Positions 1 to 7,132 are shown, counted from the first letter of the stretch. The stretch: 14,813 bases of DNA from Rhodospirillaceae bacterium (GCA_016937315.1 JAFGWD010000287.1:1-14813); one strand, 5' to 3'. Notes: generated from the sequence alone by a model not told the origin. Numbers and translations are program-made.

Positions 1-160
1 CGGCGAATTGGAAGGCGTGCGTCCACTTCAGTTGCAGGACGATGGGTTCGGCGGCAGCTAACGGGTTGGAGAACAGGCAAAAGATCACGGTCAGGGCCGC
101 GCCACATCGACACAGAAAACGGTGCCAGATGTGGCACGGTGTGGCTTGGCCTTGTGTCAT
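1..160 (-). CDS. NMT1/THI5-like periplasmic domain protein, N-terminal fragment
   Basis: Partial gene that runs off the left edge; only the first 53 codons are present. The start ATG (158-160 on the complement) is preceded by GGGAGAA at good spacing. The product begins with a polar stretch, then a hydrophobic segment (about residues 20-31) ending in PLAAA, which fits a Sec signal peptide. The mature part opens with EPIVLQLKWTHAFQFA. This resembles the first strand of the NMT1/THI5-like fold, in which LQLKW.HQFQFAG is followed by YYAA. Such domains occur as ABC-transporter binding proteins and as sensor domains of GGDEF proteins and histidine kinases, and the fragment cannot tell these apart. 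It lies 104 nt downstream of the nif operon on the same strand. A TTGACA-like box at 249-254 (complement) could be its own -35, but no good -10 follows. No relation to nitrogen fixation can be inferred. Confidence 0.6.
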   Translation of the reverse strand, partial: MTQGQATPCHIWHRFLCRCGAALTVIFCLFSNPLAAAEPIVLQLKWTHAFQFA

Positions 161-264
161 GGTCTTCTCCCGCGTGGATGGTGGCAAAGGCTGTGCGGGG
201 GTAAGTCTCGCCTTATGGGGCTGATTTTTCCAGCGGGTTCTTCAATGGTGTCAAAGTCCTGACA

Positions 265-537
265 TCAGTCGGTGGCAACTGAGGCAAGGACCACACCCAT
301 GGCGATTTCCGGGTCGCGTGTTAGGCTCAGGCAGACACCGTTTGTGGACAGCAGGTATAGGTTGATGCCTGGGGTTTCGGCCAGTGGTTTGACGCCACAG
401 ACATCGTCGTCGTCGCAGGTCGAGATCGTTATCTCGGGGATTTTCGATCGGACCTGTTTGGCGACCACCGTAACATCACGCGCCGCGCTGGTGGCAAGGA
501 TTTCGATGACCTGGGTTAAGGTCCCGCAGTCAATCAT
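265..537 (-). CDS. Small nif-operon protein of unknown function (90 aa)
   Basis: Last gene of the nifHDK operon. The chosen ATG (535-537) overlaps the end of the upstream nifY-like gene in the arrangement ATGATTGA, so it is translationally coupled. A longer in-frame reading to 654 lies inside the upstream gene and looks like shadow sequence. The product starts MIDCGTLTQVIEIL and has a helical N-terminal half. It carries an acidic, cysteine-flanked motif CDDDDVC (about residues 41-47) and ends with a strand/helix stretch containing LYLLSTNGVCLSL. No enzyme motif is visible. Small conserved proteins are known in this place behind NifX/NifY-type genes; DUF6129 is the family name I would test, but this is from memory. 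The role is unknown; operon position suggests nitrogenase maturation or cofactor handling. Confidence 0.72.
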   Translation of the reverse strand: MIDCGTLTQVIEILATSAARDVTVVAKQVRSKIPEITISTCDDDDVCGVKPLAETPGINLYLLSTNGVCLSLTRDPEIAMGVVLASVATD

Positions 538-1243
538 CGACCGAAGTCCAAGCGACGGGGGCATAGGTCTGCCCCATAGCCTTAGCGAGCCACGGAGGGG
601 GCATGGCCAGTGCGCCTTGCAGCTCGGCCAGCACCACGCGGGCTTCTCCGCCATCGGGTTTTTTTACCGGGTGGATATCGCGTCGCACCACCTTTGCCGC
701 TGCGGGGCCCCCGATGGAGACAACATACAGCAACTCACAATCTTTGATTTGTTCCGCACGCAGGTCGTTCTTGTCCATCTCTATGGTGCGGCCATTCTCG
801 GCGCGGCGGACGTCGATCAAGCGGGCTTCGGTGGGGGAGACCTGATAGATCAGAAAACGCACGCAGGTTCCGAAGTGTCCATCCAGGGATTCGGCGGAAT
901 TGGATGCCAATGCAACGCGGATGGAACCGGGCAGATCACCGTCGGGATAGGGGATCGGTGTTGGCACGGTGTCGGCGACTTCGGTTATTGCGGTTTCGCC
1001 ACGCAGGAAGGCGACGGCCTCTTTCAATTGCGTGTTGGGTTGATCGGACAGTGCGCCGTCCAATGCCTCCTTGAGACGGCGAACGGTCAAAGTTTGTAGT
1101 GTGGTCGGGGTTGGTGCCTTGCCCTTTAAGGCGTCCAGTAGGGCCTGAATCAGGCGTTGTGGCTCTACGTCGGGTAGGGCACGGGCGGCCAGACCAATAC
1201 GCAGTGCGATGGCTTCGGTAATCGAATGAGCGGTATTGGGCAT
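530..1243 (-). CDS. nifY: NifY/NafY-type dinitrogenase cofactor-binding protein
   Basis: 237-aa protein of the NifX/NifY/NafY family, which binds FeMo-cofactor or its precursors and apo-dinitrogenase. The start ATG (1241-1243) has GGGGGAGA upstream; an open stretch reaching 1330 has no comparable start. Residues 1-90 form a helical N-terminal domain like that of NafY. A proline-rich linker (about 92-105) follows, then the dinitrogenase iron-molybdenum cofactor domain beginning SIRVALAS. This has the signature SLDGHFGTC, with His123 in the position of the cofactor-binding His of NafY/NifX. Length is closer to NafY/NifY (about 230-245 aa) than to NifX (about 150-160 aa). In Azospirillum, nifHDK is followed by a nifT-like gene and nifY, which fits this order. 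A NifX-family name would be equally defensible. It overlaps the next small gene by 8 nt. Confidence 0.83.
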   Translation of the reverse strand: MPNTAHSITEAIALRIGLAARALPDVEPQRLIQALLDALKGKAPTPTTLQTLTVRRLKEALDGALSDQPNTQLKEAVAFLRGETAITEVADTVPTPIPYPDGDLPGSIRVALASNSAESLDGHFGTCVRFLIYQVSPTEARLIDVRRAENGRTIEMDKNDLRAEQIKDCELLYVVSIGGPAAAKVVRRDIHPVKKPDGGEARVVLAELQGALAMPPPWLAKAMGQTYAPVAWTSVDD

Positions 1244-1273
1244 CGGAATCTCCCCCAAGGACGAAGACACGAG

Positions 1274-1300
1274 AGAGGACCAGGTGTGCCCCGGTCCTCT
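1274..1300 (-). other. Intercistronic hairpin between fdxN and nifY
   Basis: Perfect 8-bp inverted repeat, AGAGGACC and GGTCCTCT, with an 11-nt loop. It lies in the 67-nt gap after the ferredoxin stop codon. There is no T-run after it in the direction of transcription, so it is more likely an mRNA processing or stability element, or a partial attenuator, than a strong terminator. Confidence 0.6.
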
Positions 1301-1310
1301 GCTGGTGGTT

Positions 1311-1508
1311 TTAGGCCACCAGAAAATCAATGCAGCCGTCGGGGCAGGTGCTCATGCACTGCGGTTCGTCGGCTTCGCCCTCGCATTCGGTGCAGATGGT
1401 TGGGTCAATCTTGTACACGCCCTTGGCAGGAGAAATTGCGCCGGTTGGGCAGACCGATTCACATTCTCCACACGCAGTGCACAAGTCTTTGTCGATTTTC
1501 ATGGCCAC
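1311..1508 (-). CDS. fdxN: 2[4Fe-4S] ferredoxin, FdxN type
   Basis: 65-aa low-potential ferredoxin, probably an electron donor in nitrogen fixation. The first cluster motif is CTACGECESVCP (Cys10, 13, 16, 20). The second has the FdxN spacing C-x2-C-x8-C-x3-C with CTEC (39, 42), Cys51 and Cys55, and an extra Cys59. I chose the GTG at 1506-1508, giving MAMKIDKDLC, because GGGAG lies 8 nt before it. The ATG two codons later (1500-1502) leaves 14 nt to the Shine-Dalgarno and is the alternative. It sits between nifT and the nifY-like gene on the same strand, with a 10-bp GC palindrome (1548-1557) in the gap to nifT. Expected to be soluble and cytoplasmic and to pass electrons to NifH or to NifB and other maturation enzymes; which one cannot be read from sequence. 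Confidence 0.9.
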   Translation of the reverse strand: MAMKIDKDLCTACGECESVCPTGAISPAKGVYKIDPTICTECEGEADEPQCMSTCPDGCIDFLVA

Positions 1509-1564
1509 GGCTGATACTCCCTTGGATACGGTCGGTTGATGATTTGTGCCGCGCGGCGCTGCGG

Positions 1565-1780
1565 CTATTCGACTCGCCGGAAGCGCAAAGTGGTGGGAAA
1601 GGCCGGTGGTGGGCTGATTGGGTCGATGTAAAACGTCTCCCCATCGCCCAAGGTGACCGTTCCGCCCCATGCGTCTGTGGTATCGTGTTCGACGGCTGTG
1701 ATGACCTCTTCCAGGTCTTTTTTCGCGATATAGAACAGAAGTTTACCTTCGTCGTTACGTCGCACCATGACACTGGGCAT
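1565..1780 (-). CDS. nifT: NifT family protein
   Basis: 71-aa protein beginning MPSVMVRRNDEGKLLFYIAK, with KKDLEE and the WGGTVTLGDGETFYI block. These match NifT, whose members read roughly MKVMIRR...YVPKKDLEE...WGG.v.L.nG. It is the usual small gene directly behind nifK. Its exact biochemical role is unsettled, and mutants in other diazotrophs have little phenotype. The start is clear: AGGAGG lies 6 nt upstream of the ATG. The gap to nifK is 112 nt and heavily structured. The C-terminal tail after the core (DPISPPPAFPTTLRFRRVE) is slightly longer than I expect for the family. The nearby open frame to 2005 runs back into nifK and is not the start. Confidence 0.88.
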   Translation of the reverse strand: MPSVMVRRNDEGKLLFYIAKKDLEEVITAVEHDTTDAWGGTVTLGDGETFYIDPISPPPAFPTTLRFRRVE

Positions 1781-1794
1781 TTTACGCCTCCTGT

Positions 1795-1894
1795 AAGGTT
1801 TCCGAGGACTCGAACGGACTTCCCCCGAAAAGCCGGGGGGCGGCACCACGTTTTGGGAACGCCCCAACAGCCGATGCCGCCCTTTGGAAACCTT
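1795..1894 (-). other. Structured nifK-nifT intergenic element
   Basis: Nested inverted repeats span almost the whole gap. The outer pair is AAGGTTTCC (1795-1803) with GGAAACCTT (1886-1894), a perfect 9 bp that takes in part of the nifK stop codon. Inside are GGCGGCA (1839-1845) with TGCCGCC (1875-1881), enclosing TTGGG/CCCAA, and a separate 6-bp GC hairpin (CCCCCG/CGGGGG, 1822-1839). No T-run follows on the coding strand. It probably acts as a 3' stabiliser or processing site that sets nifHDK above the downstream genes. Confidence 0.6.
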
Positions 1895-3464
1895 AACGAA
1901 CCAAATCGTAATTGAAGTCGGTTTTGCCCAGCAACCCTGTTTCTTTGTCCATTTGCTCCAACACCGCATTGACCAGAGTGGTGAGGATCTGCATCGCGCC
2001 TTCATAGCCCAGCGTGGTGCTGCGGTGCAGGTGATGACGATCGAAAATTGGGAAGCCGATACGGATCAACGGCACTTCCAAATCCGGGTCCAGAGCACGG
2101 GTGTCGCGTTGAATGAACTTGCCATAGGAATTGCCGATCATGAAGTCGGGACGATCCGTGAAAACCAGGGAGCGCATGTGCCACAGGTCTTTGCCGATGT
2201 AAATTTTGCCGTTTGCGCCATAGGGAGAGGCATCCAGGACCTTCTGGAGTTCCTTTTCCCATTTCTTGTTGGCGTGGGCACACAGGATGTGAGTCGGTTC
2301 GGCCCCCAACTCCATAAGGAATCGGACCATGCCGAGCAGGAAGTCAGCATCACCCCACAGAGCAAATGTCTTTCCGTGCAGCCAAGCGTGGCTGTCGGTC
2401 ATCATGTCCACCAAGCGTCCACGTTCTTTGGTCAAACTGTCGGCAATCGGCTTGCCGGTGAGCGCGGAGACCGCCATCAAAAACGTATCCGTGCCAGCCA
2501 GTCCCATGGGGTAGACCACCGGGGTTGTGGGCTGGTTCCACAGATCCTTGACCACTTTCTTGGTCTTAACCAACTGCCAAGGCTGTAACAGCAAGGTGTC
2601 GATGGCGTTGGGTGCGTCCTTGACGTCGTACTGGCTGGTGCCACCCGCATACATGCGGTATTCGCCGTCGGCAGGCGTGTCCAGAACTTCGCTGGGATCG
2701 CACAGGATGGTGTGAGGTACGTCCATTTCGTCCAGCATCCGGTCCAAGACGCGGTAATTGCCGAGATAGGTTTCAAAGCCCGGCACCACGTTGATCTTAC
2801 CGTTGGAGCCGACCTCTTTGCCTTCCATGGCTTGCGCCGTAAAGCAGCGTAGAATGCCTTCCATCATGCTGTCCCATCCGGCGACGTGGCTGCCCACGAA
2901 ACTGGGGGTATGCGCGAATGGGACGGGCAAGTCTTGTGGAATGTGGCCTTCTTTTTTGGCGTTGGCGATGAAGGCATTCAAATCATCGCCGATGACTTCC
3001 GCCATACAGGTGGTGGAAACTGCGATGACCTCAGGCTTATAGAGCGCAAAGGCGTTCTCAAGCCCCTGGTACAGGTTGTTGTGGCCACCGAATACCGCCG
3101 CGTCTTCGGTCATGGAATCCGAAACGCAGGCAATCGGTTCTTTGAAGTGCCGATTGAAATAGGTGCGGAAGTACGCAACGCAGCCTTGACTGCCGTGGAC
3201 ATAGGGCAGGGTCTTTTCGAAGCCCAGCGCGCAAAGCACAGCGCCCAGCGGCTGGCAGGCCTTCGCCGGGCTGATGGTCACGGCGGTGCGGGAAAAGTTG
3301 ATGTCTTTGTATTCTGCCGAGGTTGTCCACTCAAAGACCTCGCGGACTTTATCGGCGGTTGCGGCTTCTTCGAAATTGGCACGCTTGCCCTCGAACATAT
3401 CCTGGTAGTCCTGGTCCAGGAACAAGGGGTAGCCGGCCTTGATGTCGTCGATTGTCTGGCTCAT
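1893..3464 (-). CDS. nifK: Nitrogenase MoFe protein beta subunit
   Basis: 523-aa beta chain of the molybdenum-iron protein (dinitrogenase), which forms the alpha2-beta2 tetramer with NifD. Length and numbering agree with Azotobacter NifK. The three P-cluster cysteines fall at Cys70 (KACQPLGA), Cys95 (HGSQGCVAYFR) and Cys153 (STTCMAEVIGDD). The N-terminal NifK-specific region is present (SQTIDDIKAGYPLF, then FEWTTSAEYKDINF). Those features and the molybdenum-type partner separate it from VnfK/AnfK. The start ATG (3462-3464) has AAGGAG 8 nt upstream. It is third in the nifHDK operon, 192 nt after nifD, with a strong hairpin in that gap. It appears intact, with no frameshift or missing ligand. 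Confidence 0.97.
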   Translation of the reverse strand: MSQTIDDIKAGYPLFLDQDYQDMFEGKRANFEEAATADKVREVFEWTTSAEYKDINFSRTAVTISPAKACQPLGAVLCALGFEKTLPYVHGSQGCVAYFRTYFNRHFKEPIACVSDSMTEDAAVFGGHNNLYQGLENAFALYKPEVIAVSTTCMAEVIGDDLNAFIANAKKEGHIPQDLPVPFAHTPSFVGSHVAGWDSMMEGILRCFTAQAMEGKEVGSNGKINVVPGFETYLGNYRVLDRMLDEMDVPHTILCDPSEVLDTPADGEYRMYAGGTSQYDVKDAPNAIDTLLLQPWQLVKTKKVVKDLWNQPTTPVVYPMGLAGTDTFLMAVSALTGKPIADSLTKERGRLVDMMTDSHAWLHGKTFALWGDADFLLGMVRFLMELGAEPTHILCAHANKKWEKELQKVLDASPYGANGKIYIGKDLWHMRSLVFTDRPDFMIGNSYGKFIQRDTRALDPDLEVPLIRIGFPIFDRHHLHRSTTLGYEGAMQILTTLVNAVLEQMDKETGLLGKTDFNYDLVR

Positions 3465-3614
3465 GGCACTATCTCCTTCCCGCGCCGCACATTCGCAGTC
3501 GCCGGGGATGAATTCCTCTCAAAAACCTGCGGTTCTGCTCGTACCCGCAAGGGGGGAGCGGCCCGGTGCCCCCGTATGTCGCCTACCGCTATGCGGCGAA
3601 AACTAAGGGGAGGT

Positions 3615-3637
3615 GCGGAGGGACCGAGCCCCTCCGC
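3615..3637 (-). other. Intercistronic hairpin between nifD and nifK
   Basis: Perfect 8-bp stem GCGGAGGG/CCCTCCGC with a 7-nt loop, beginning about 20 nt after the nifD stop. Further weaker inverted repeats lie in the rest of the 192-nt gap, for example TGCGG/CCGCA near 3528-3549 and TCGCC/GGCGA near 3579-3599. No T-run follows, so read-through into nifK is expected. A stabilising or processing role is inferred. Confidence 0.6.
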
Positions 3638-3656
3638 GAAGTTTTATTCTGACCGG

Positions 3657-5132
3657 CTATGCCGCCTGAGTTTCCGCTGGAGAGGGGCGCAGCCACGGTG
3701 CCTTGATTTCTTTCCAGCACGGGTTGTTCAGCGTCATGTCCATGTCGCGGGCAAAGATGGCAAAGCCGTCATAGCCGTGATACGGGCCGGAATAGTCCCA
3801 GGAATGCATCTGACGGAACGGGAAGCCCATTTTCTGGAATTGGTACTTTTCCTTGATGCCCGAGCCGATCAAATCGGGTTTGATCTTTTTCACGAACGCG
3901 TCCAGTTCGTACGCCGTGACATCATCATAGATCAGGGTGGCGCCCCCCATTTCCTTGATGGTGCGGTCGTAATCGTCGTTGTGCGCGAATTCGTATCCCG
4001 TGCCGACCACCTCCATGCCGAGGTCTTCGTAGGCGCCGATGATGTGACGCGGGCGCAAGCCGCCGACGTACAGCATCACTTTTTTGCCTTCCAGGCGCGG
4101 GCGGTATTTGTCTACCACGGCCTGCCACTGCGGCTTGTATTTGGCTAGGACCGCCTCGACGCCGTCCTTAATTTTGTCGTCGAAGCGTTCGGCAATGGCA
4201 CGCAAGGACTGTTCGATCTTGGTTGGACCGAACAGGTTGTATTCCATCCACGGCATCCCGAACGTTTCTTCCATGTGGCGCGAGATGTAGTTCATCGAGC
4301 GATAGCAGTGCAGCAGGTTCAGCTTTGCATGGATGGATTTCTCCATTTCCATCAAGGTGCCATCGCCGGGAATTTGTGCGATGACGCGCAGACCGATTTC
4401 TTCCAACAGCATGCGCGACGGCCAAATATCACCACCAATATTGTAATCGGCAAGGATGTTGACGTCATAGGGTGTGGTTGTGAAGCCGTCGTCCTTGCCG
4501 ACGCGGGTGGGAAGCACCCAGTCGCGGATGCTGTCGTTGGCGATGTGGTGGCCCAGCGATTGCGACACGCCCCGGAATCCTTCGCAGCGCACCGGAACGA
4601 TGGTCTTGCCGATTTCTGCGGTTTTGACTTTGGATACCGATTCGATGTCGTCGCCGATCAGGCCGACCGGGCATTCCGATTGCACGGTGTAGCCCTTGGC
4701 CAAGGGAAACAGCTTTTCCAGTTCGTCGAACGAGGCTTTCAGCTTTTTATCGCCGCCGAAGACGATGTCTTTTTCCTGGAAATCGGTGGTGACGTTGATG
4801 GTGGTGAAAATGTCCACGCCGGTGGTGCCGTTGGCGTAGTGGCGGCGGCCCATGGTCGAATACATGCCACACCCCACGGGGCCGTGGGAAATGTGGATCA
4901 TGTCCTTGATCGGCCCCCAACACACACCACGCGATCCGGCGTACGCACAGCCGCGTATGGTCATCACGCCAGGTAACGATTTGCGGTTCGACGTGATGCA
5001 CTTTTTCGCCACGTCGAGGCTTTGATCGTTGACCATTAAGTGTTTGGCACGGTCTTTTTTCGCCTTTTCGGGATAGACCGCCAGAACCTCTTGGATCAGG
5101 TTCTGCGTTTCTTCGCGCGTCATTGCAGCCAT
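3657..5132 (-). CDS. nifD: Nitrogenase MoFe protein alpha subunit
   Basis: 491-aa alpha chain that carries FeMo-cofactor and half of each P-cluster. P-cluster ligands are Cys62 (RGCAYAGSRG), Cys88 (GPVGCGMYS) and Cys154 (SECPVGLIGDD). Cofactor ligands are Cys276 (LLHCYRSM) and His443 (MHSWDYSGPYHG). The substrate-pocket Gln191 and His195 of VSQSLGHH are present. I start at the ATG at 5130-5132 (MAAMTREE) because GAGGAGGG lies 6 nt before it. The open frame continues upstream to 5222, but that part overlaps the nifH coding end and has no site. The gap to nifH is 37 nt, so the two are tightly co-transcribed. Intact and of normal family length. Confidence 0.97.
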   Translation of the reverse strand: MAAMTREETQNLIQEVLAVYPEKAKKDRAKHLMVNDQSLDVAKKCITSNRKSLPGVMTIRGCAYAGSRGVCWGPIKDMIHISHGPVGCGMYSTMGRRHYANGTTGVDIFTTINVTTDFQEKDIVFGGDKKLKASFDELEKLFPLAKGYTVQSECPVGLIGDDIESVSKVKTAEIGKTIVPVRCEGFRGVSQSLGHHIANDSIRDWVLPTRVGKDDGFTTTPYDVNILADYNIGGDIWPSRMLLEEIGLRVIAQIPGDGTLMEMEKSIHAKLNLLHCYRSMNYISRHMEETFGMPWMEYNLFGPTKIEQSLRAIAERFDDKIKDGVEAVLAKYKPQWQAVVDKYRPRLEGKKVMLYVGGLRPRHIIGAYEDLGMEVVGTGYEFAHNDDYDRTIKEMGGATLIYDDVTAYELDAFVKKIKPDLIGSGIKEKYQFQKMGFPFRQMHSWDYSGPYHGYDGFAIFARDMDMTLNNPCWKEIKAPWLRPSPAETQAA

Positions 5133-5169
5133 ATTCGGCCCTCCTCTGACGTGTGTTGCAAAATCCTGA

Positions 5170-6048
5170 TCAGACGGCCAACTCAGCGGCAGTCTTGCCG
5201 ACGACGCTTTCGTCTTCGACATCCATCAGACCGAATTCCATCAACAAGGTCTCCAGTTCTTCCATTTCGATGGGAGTGGGGATGACGAACTTTTTGTTTT
5301 CGTAGATCTTCTTCGCCAGGGTCCGATATTCGTCGGCCTGTTTGCAGGTGGGGTCGAATTCGATCACCGTCATGCGGCGGATTTCGGCACGCTGCACGAT
5401 ATTGTCACGCGGTACGAAGTGAATCATCTGGGTGCCCAGCTTGGCGGCCAATTCCATGATCAGCTCGTCTTCACGGTCGGTATTGCGCGAGTTACAGATC
5501 AGGCCGGCGAGGCGCACCGAGCCGGTGGTCGCATACTTCACGATGCCTTTGGAAATGTTGTTGGCGGCGAACATCGCCATCATTTCACCGGAACAGACGA
5601 TGTAGATTTCTTGTGCTTTGTTTTCGCGGATTGGCATGGCGAAGCCCCCGCAGACCACGTCGCCAAGGACGTCATAGAACACGAAGTCGAGGTCTTCCTC
5701 GTAGGCGCCTTCTTCTTCCAGGAAGTTGATGGCGGTGATCACGCCACGACCGGCGCAGCCGACGCCCGGTTCCGGTCCACCGGACTCCGCGCACTTGATG
5801 CCGCGATAGCCGGTTTTCAGCACGTCTTCCAGTTCCAGGTCCTCAACGCTCCCGGCCTCGGCGGCCAGGCTCATGATGGTGTCCTGTGCTTTGGCATGAA
5901 GAATCAGGCGCGTCGAGTCTGCCTTCGGATCGCAGCCAATGATCAACACCTTTTTGCCCATTTCCGCCAAAGCAGAAACCAGATTCTGGGTGGTTGTGGA
6001 CTTGCCGATGCCACCCTTGCCGTAAATTGCACATTGACGCAAAGCCAT
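5170..6048 (-). CDS. nifH: Nitrogenase iron protein (dinitrogenase reductase)
   Basis: 292-aa NifH, the homodimeric ATPase that delivers electrons to NifDK. The P-loop is GKGGIGKST (residues 10-18). The [4Fe-4S] ligands are Cys98 (GCAGRG) and Cys133 (DVVCGGFAMP). Arg101 in CAGRGV is the residue ADP-ribosylated by DraT in Rhodospirillum and Azospirillum, which matches the draT and draG genes here. The start ATG (6046-6048) has GGGAGAA upstream. The reading frame stays open to 6186, but that stretch lies across the sigma-54 promoter and leader and is not coding. First gene of the operon, read from the sigma-54 promoter at 6152-6168 with a leader of roughly 90 nt. Intact. Confidence 0.98.
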   Translation of the reverse strand: MALRQCAIYGKGGIGKSTTTQNLVSALAEMGKKVLIIGCDPKADSTRLILHAKAQDTIMSLAAEAGSVEDLELEDVLKTGYRGIKCAESGGPEPGVGCAGRGVITAINFLEEEGAYEEDLDFVFYDVLGDVVCGGFAMPIRENKAQEIYIVCSGEMMAMFAANNISKGIVKYATTGSVRLAGLICNSRNTDREDELIMELAAKLGTQMIHFVPRDNIVQRAEIRRMTVIEFDPTCKQADEYRTLAKKIYENKKFVIPTPIEMEELETLLMEFGLMDVEDESVVGKTAAELAV

Positions 6049-6151
6049 GGTCTTTCTCCCTTGTGTGTCCCAACGGCCCCTTCTGCGGAACCGGTCAAGA
6101 AAATCCGTGTCGAAGTCCGCCTTGGCTTGCAAACCCGACCACGCCCTCATC

Positions 6152-6168
6152 AGCAAAGCTTGTGCCAA
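6152..6168 (-). promoter_or_regulatory. Sigma-54 promoter of nifHDK
   Basis: On the minus strand the sequence reads TTGGCACAAGCTTTGCT. This is GG-N10-GC and nearly the full -24/-12 consensus TTGGCACG-N4-TTGCW. Transcription should start near 6140, about 90 nt before the nifH start codon. RpoN dependence is inferred from the match. Confidence 0.88.
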
Positions 6169-6228
6169 TCCTGATTTTCTGGACAACGCACTGATTCTGT
6201 TTTATTTATTTTTCATGTAGGTGGAACG

Positions 6229-6244
6229 TGCCGCGTGGCATACA
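6229..6244 (-). promoter_or_regulatory. Possible degenerate NifA site for nifHDK
   Basis: TGC-N10-ACA, one base away from the NifA upstream activator consensus TGT-N10-ACA. It is centred about 95 nt upstream of the predicted nifH transcription start. I found no perfect site in the interval back into draT. It would lie in the draT leader, so NifA binding could also affect draT. Weak support. Confidence 0.35.
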
Positions 6245-6267
6245 CAACAAAACTCCCGAGAGATCGT

Positions 6268-7104
6268 ATGGCCGACGACATCGTTTCCACGCCAGCCCCC
6301 CCCAGTTTGCCGTCTTGGGCGCGTCTGCCGATTAACCGCTGCAACCTGCCGCCGGTGGTCTTGGGCAGCTTGCGGTTTCAGGAAGAGCCTGAGGACATTG
6401 TCCTCGACGGTGTTTTCCCGTTTCACGCCGAATTGTTCATGATGCTGGATGGTTTGGCGGACCCTCTCGCACGGGCGGAACGCTTCATTGATTACATGAC
6501 CGTGCATTTTTGTTTGGAAACGCCAGAGGATGCGGGGGGCGAGCGAAAACGCCACCGCACCAAGGCGGATTATTTGCGGATGTTGCGAGGGTGGTTCTTT
6601 GATGCGGATGGCCGTGAGGCCGCTGTTATCAAAGGGTGGGTGGAAAGCCGGTTTGGTTTGTTGACACGTTTCCATAAAGGTCGATTGCATGCCGGTGATG
6701 AGGGCGCAGACATGCGTTTTGTCCAGGAACGTGCGCGTGGGGTCTACGCCACCCATGCGCTGGATGCACAATTGGATCTTTTGTATGCGTATGCCCAGTA
6801 CGAACTGGCGAAAAGCATCACCACGCATTTGACGCTTTATCGCGGCGTGAATGCCATTGATGATTTTGACATTCTGGATCGGGTTTCGGCTCGCGAAGCC
6901 ACCGTTGTGCTGAACGCCATGAATTCGTTCACGGCCGATCCTGACCGCGCCGGAGAATTCGGGGACAACATCCTGGAGGCCCGTATTCCACGACAAAAGG
7001 TGTTTTGTTGCTCGGATTTGTTGCCCGGAAAGCTGAAAGGCGAGAATGAGGTGATGGTGATTGGCGGTGCGTACCGTGTTGCCTTGCGGTACTGGACCTG
7101 TTGA
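6268..7104 (+). CDS. draT: NAD(+)-dinitrogen-reductase ADP-ribosyltransferase
   Basis: 278-aa DraT, which transfers ADP-ribose from NAD+ to the Arg of NifH in response to ammonium, darkness or energy shortage and so switches nitrogenase off. Family blocks visible are RLPINRCNLPPVVLGSL (from residue 19), the FIDYMTVHFCLE segment (73-84), and the C-terminal transferase core. The core shows an R-S-E type pattern: LTLYRGVN (Arg192), MNSFTAD (Ser220) and GENEVMVIGG (Glu259/261). The ATG at 6268 gives the usual family length (about 276 aa), though its Shine-Dalgarno is weak (GAGAG). A GTG at 6235 would add 11 residues. It diverges from nifH, and its leader overlaps the nifH regulatory region. draG is not directly downstream as it is in Rhodospirillum and Azospirillum; a SIR2-like gene takes that place. 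Confidence 0.94.
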   Translation: MADDIVSTPAPPSLPSWARLPINRCNLPPVVLGSLRFQEEPEDIVLDGVFPFHAELFMMLDGLADPLARAERFIDYMTVHFCLETPEDAGGERKRHRTKADYLRMLRGWFFDADGREAAVIKGWVESRFGLLTRFHKGRLHAGDEGADMRFVQERARGVYATHALDAQLDLLYAYAQYELAKSITTHLTLYRGVNAIDDFDILDRVSAREATVVLNAMNSFTADPDRAGEFGDNILEARIPRQKVFCCSDLLPGKLKGENEVMVIGGAYRVALRYWTC

Positions 7105-7114
7105 CACATCGGCT

Positions 7115-7132
7115 TTGTCGGATTCCCGACAA
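7115..7132 (+). promoter_or_regulatory. NifA upstream activator site for the SIR2-like gene
   Basis: TTGTCGG-ATTC-CCGACAA is a perfect 7-bp inverted repeat that contains TGT-N10-ACA (7116-7131), the NifA binding consensus. It lies 11 nt after the draT stop and is centred about 88 nt before the predicted start of the sigma-54 promoter at 7185-7201, which is normal UAS spacing. The same sequence could form a short hairpin at the end of draT mRNA, but no T-run follows. Confidence 0.75.

Noticed and set aside
2886..4148. 420-codon plus-strand open frame opposite nifK and nifD
   Set aside because: It is the complement of conserved nifK/nifD codons and has no sensible domain; long antisense frames are common in GC-rich genes.
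5133..5222. Longer NifD start
   Set aside because: The extension overlaps the nifH coding end; ATG 5132 has a strong ribosome site and gives the standard residue numbering.
6127..6139. 13-nt TTGCAAACCCGAC shared with the nifB NifA site (11643-11655)
   Set aside because: At nifH it lacks the TGT and full ACA ends and lies downstream of the predicted start; a match of this length is near what chance allows in a window of this size.
6049..6186. Longer NifH start
   Set aside because: The extra frame covers the sigma-54 promoter and leader; NifH always begins close to the P-loop.
6202..7107. 301-codon minus-strand open frame opposite draT
   Set aside because: draT is recognised on the other strand over the same span; this frame shows no family similarity.
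7115..7132. Palindrome as the draT terminator
   Set aside because: The stem is only 7 bp and no T-run follows; the fit to TGT-N10-ACA with a correctly spaced sigma-54 promoter is the better explanation.
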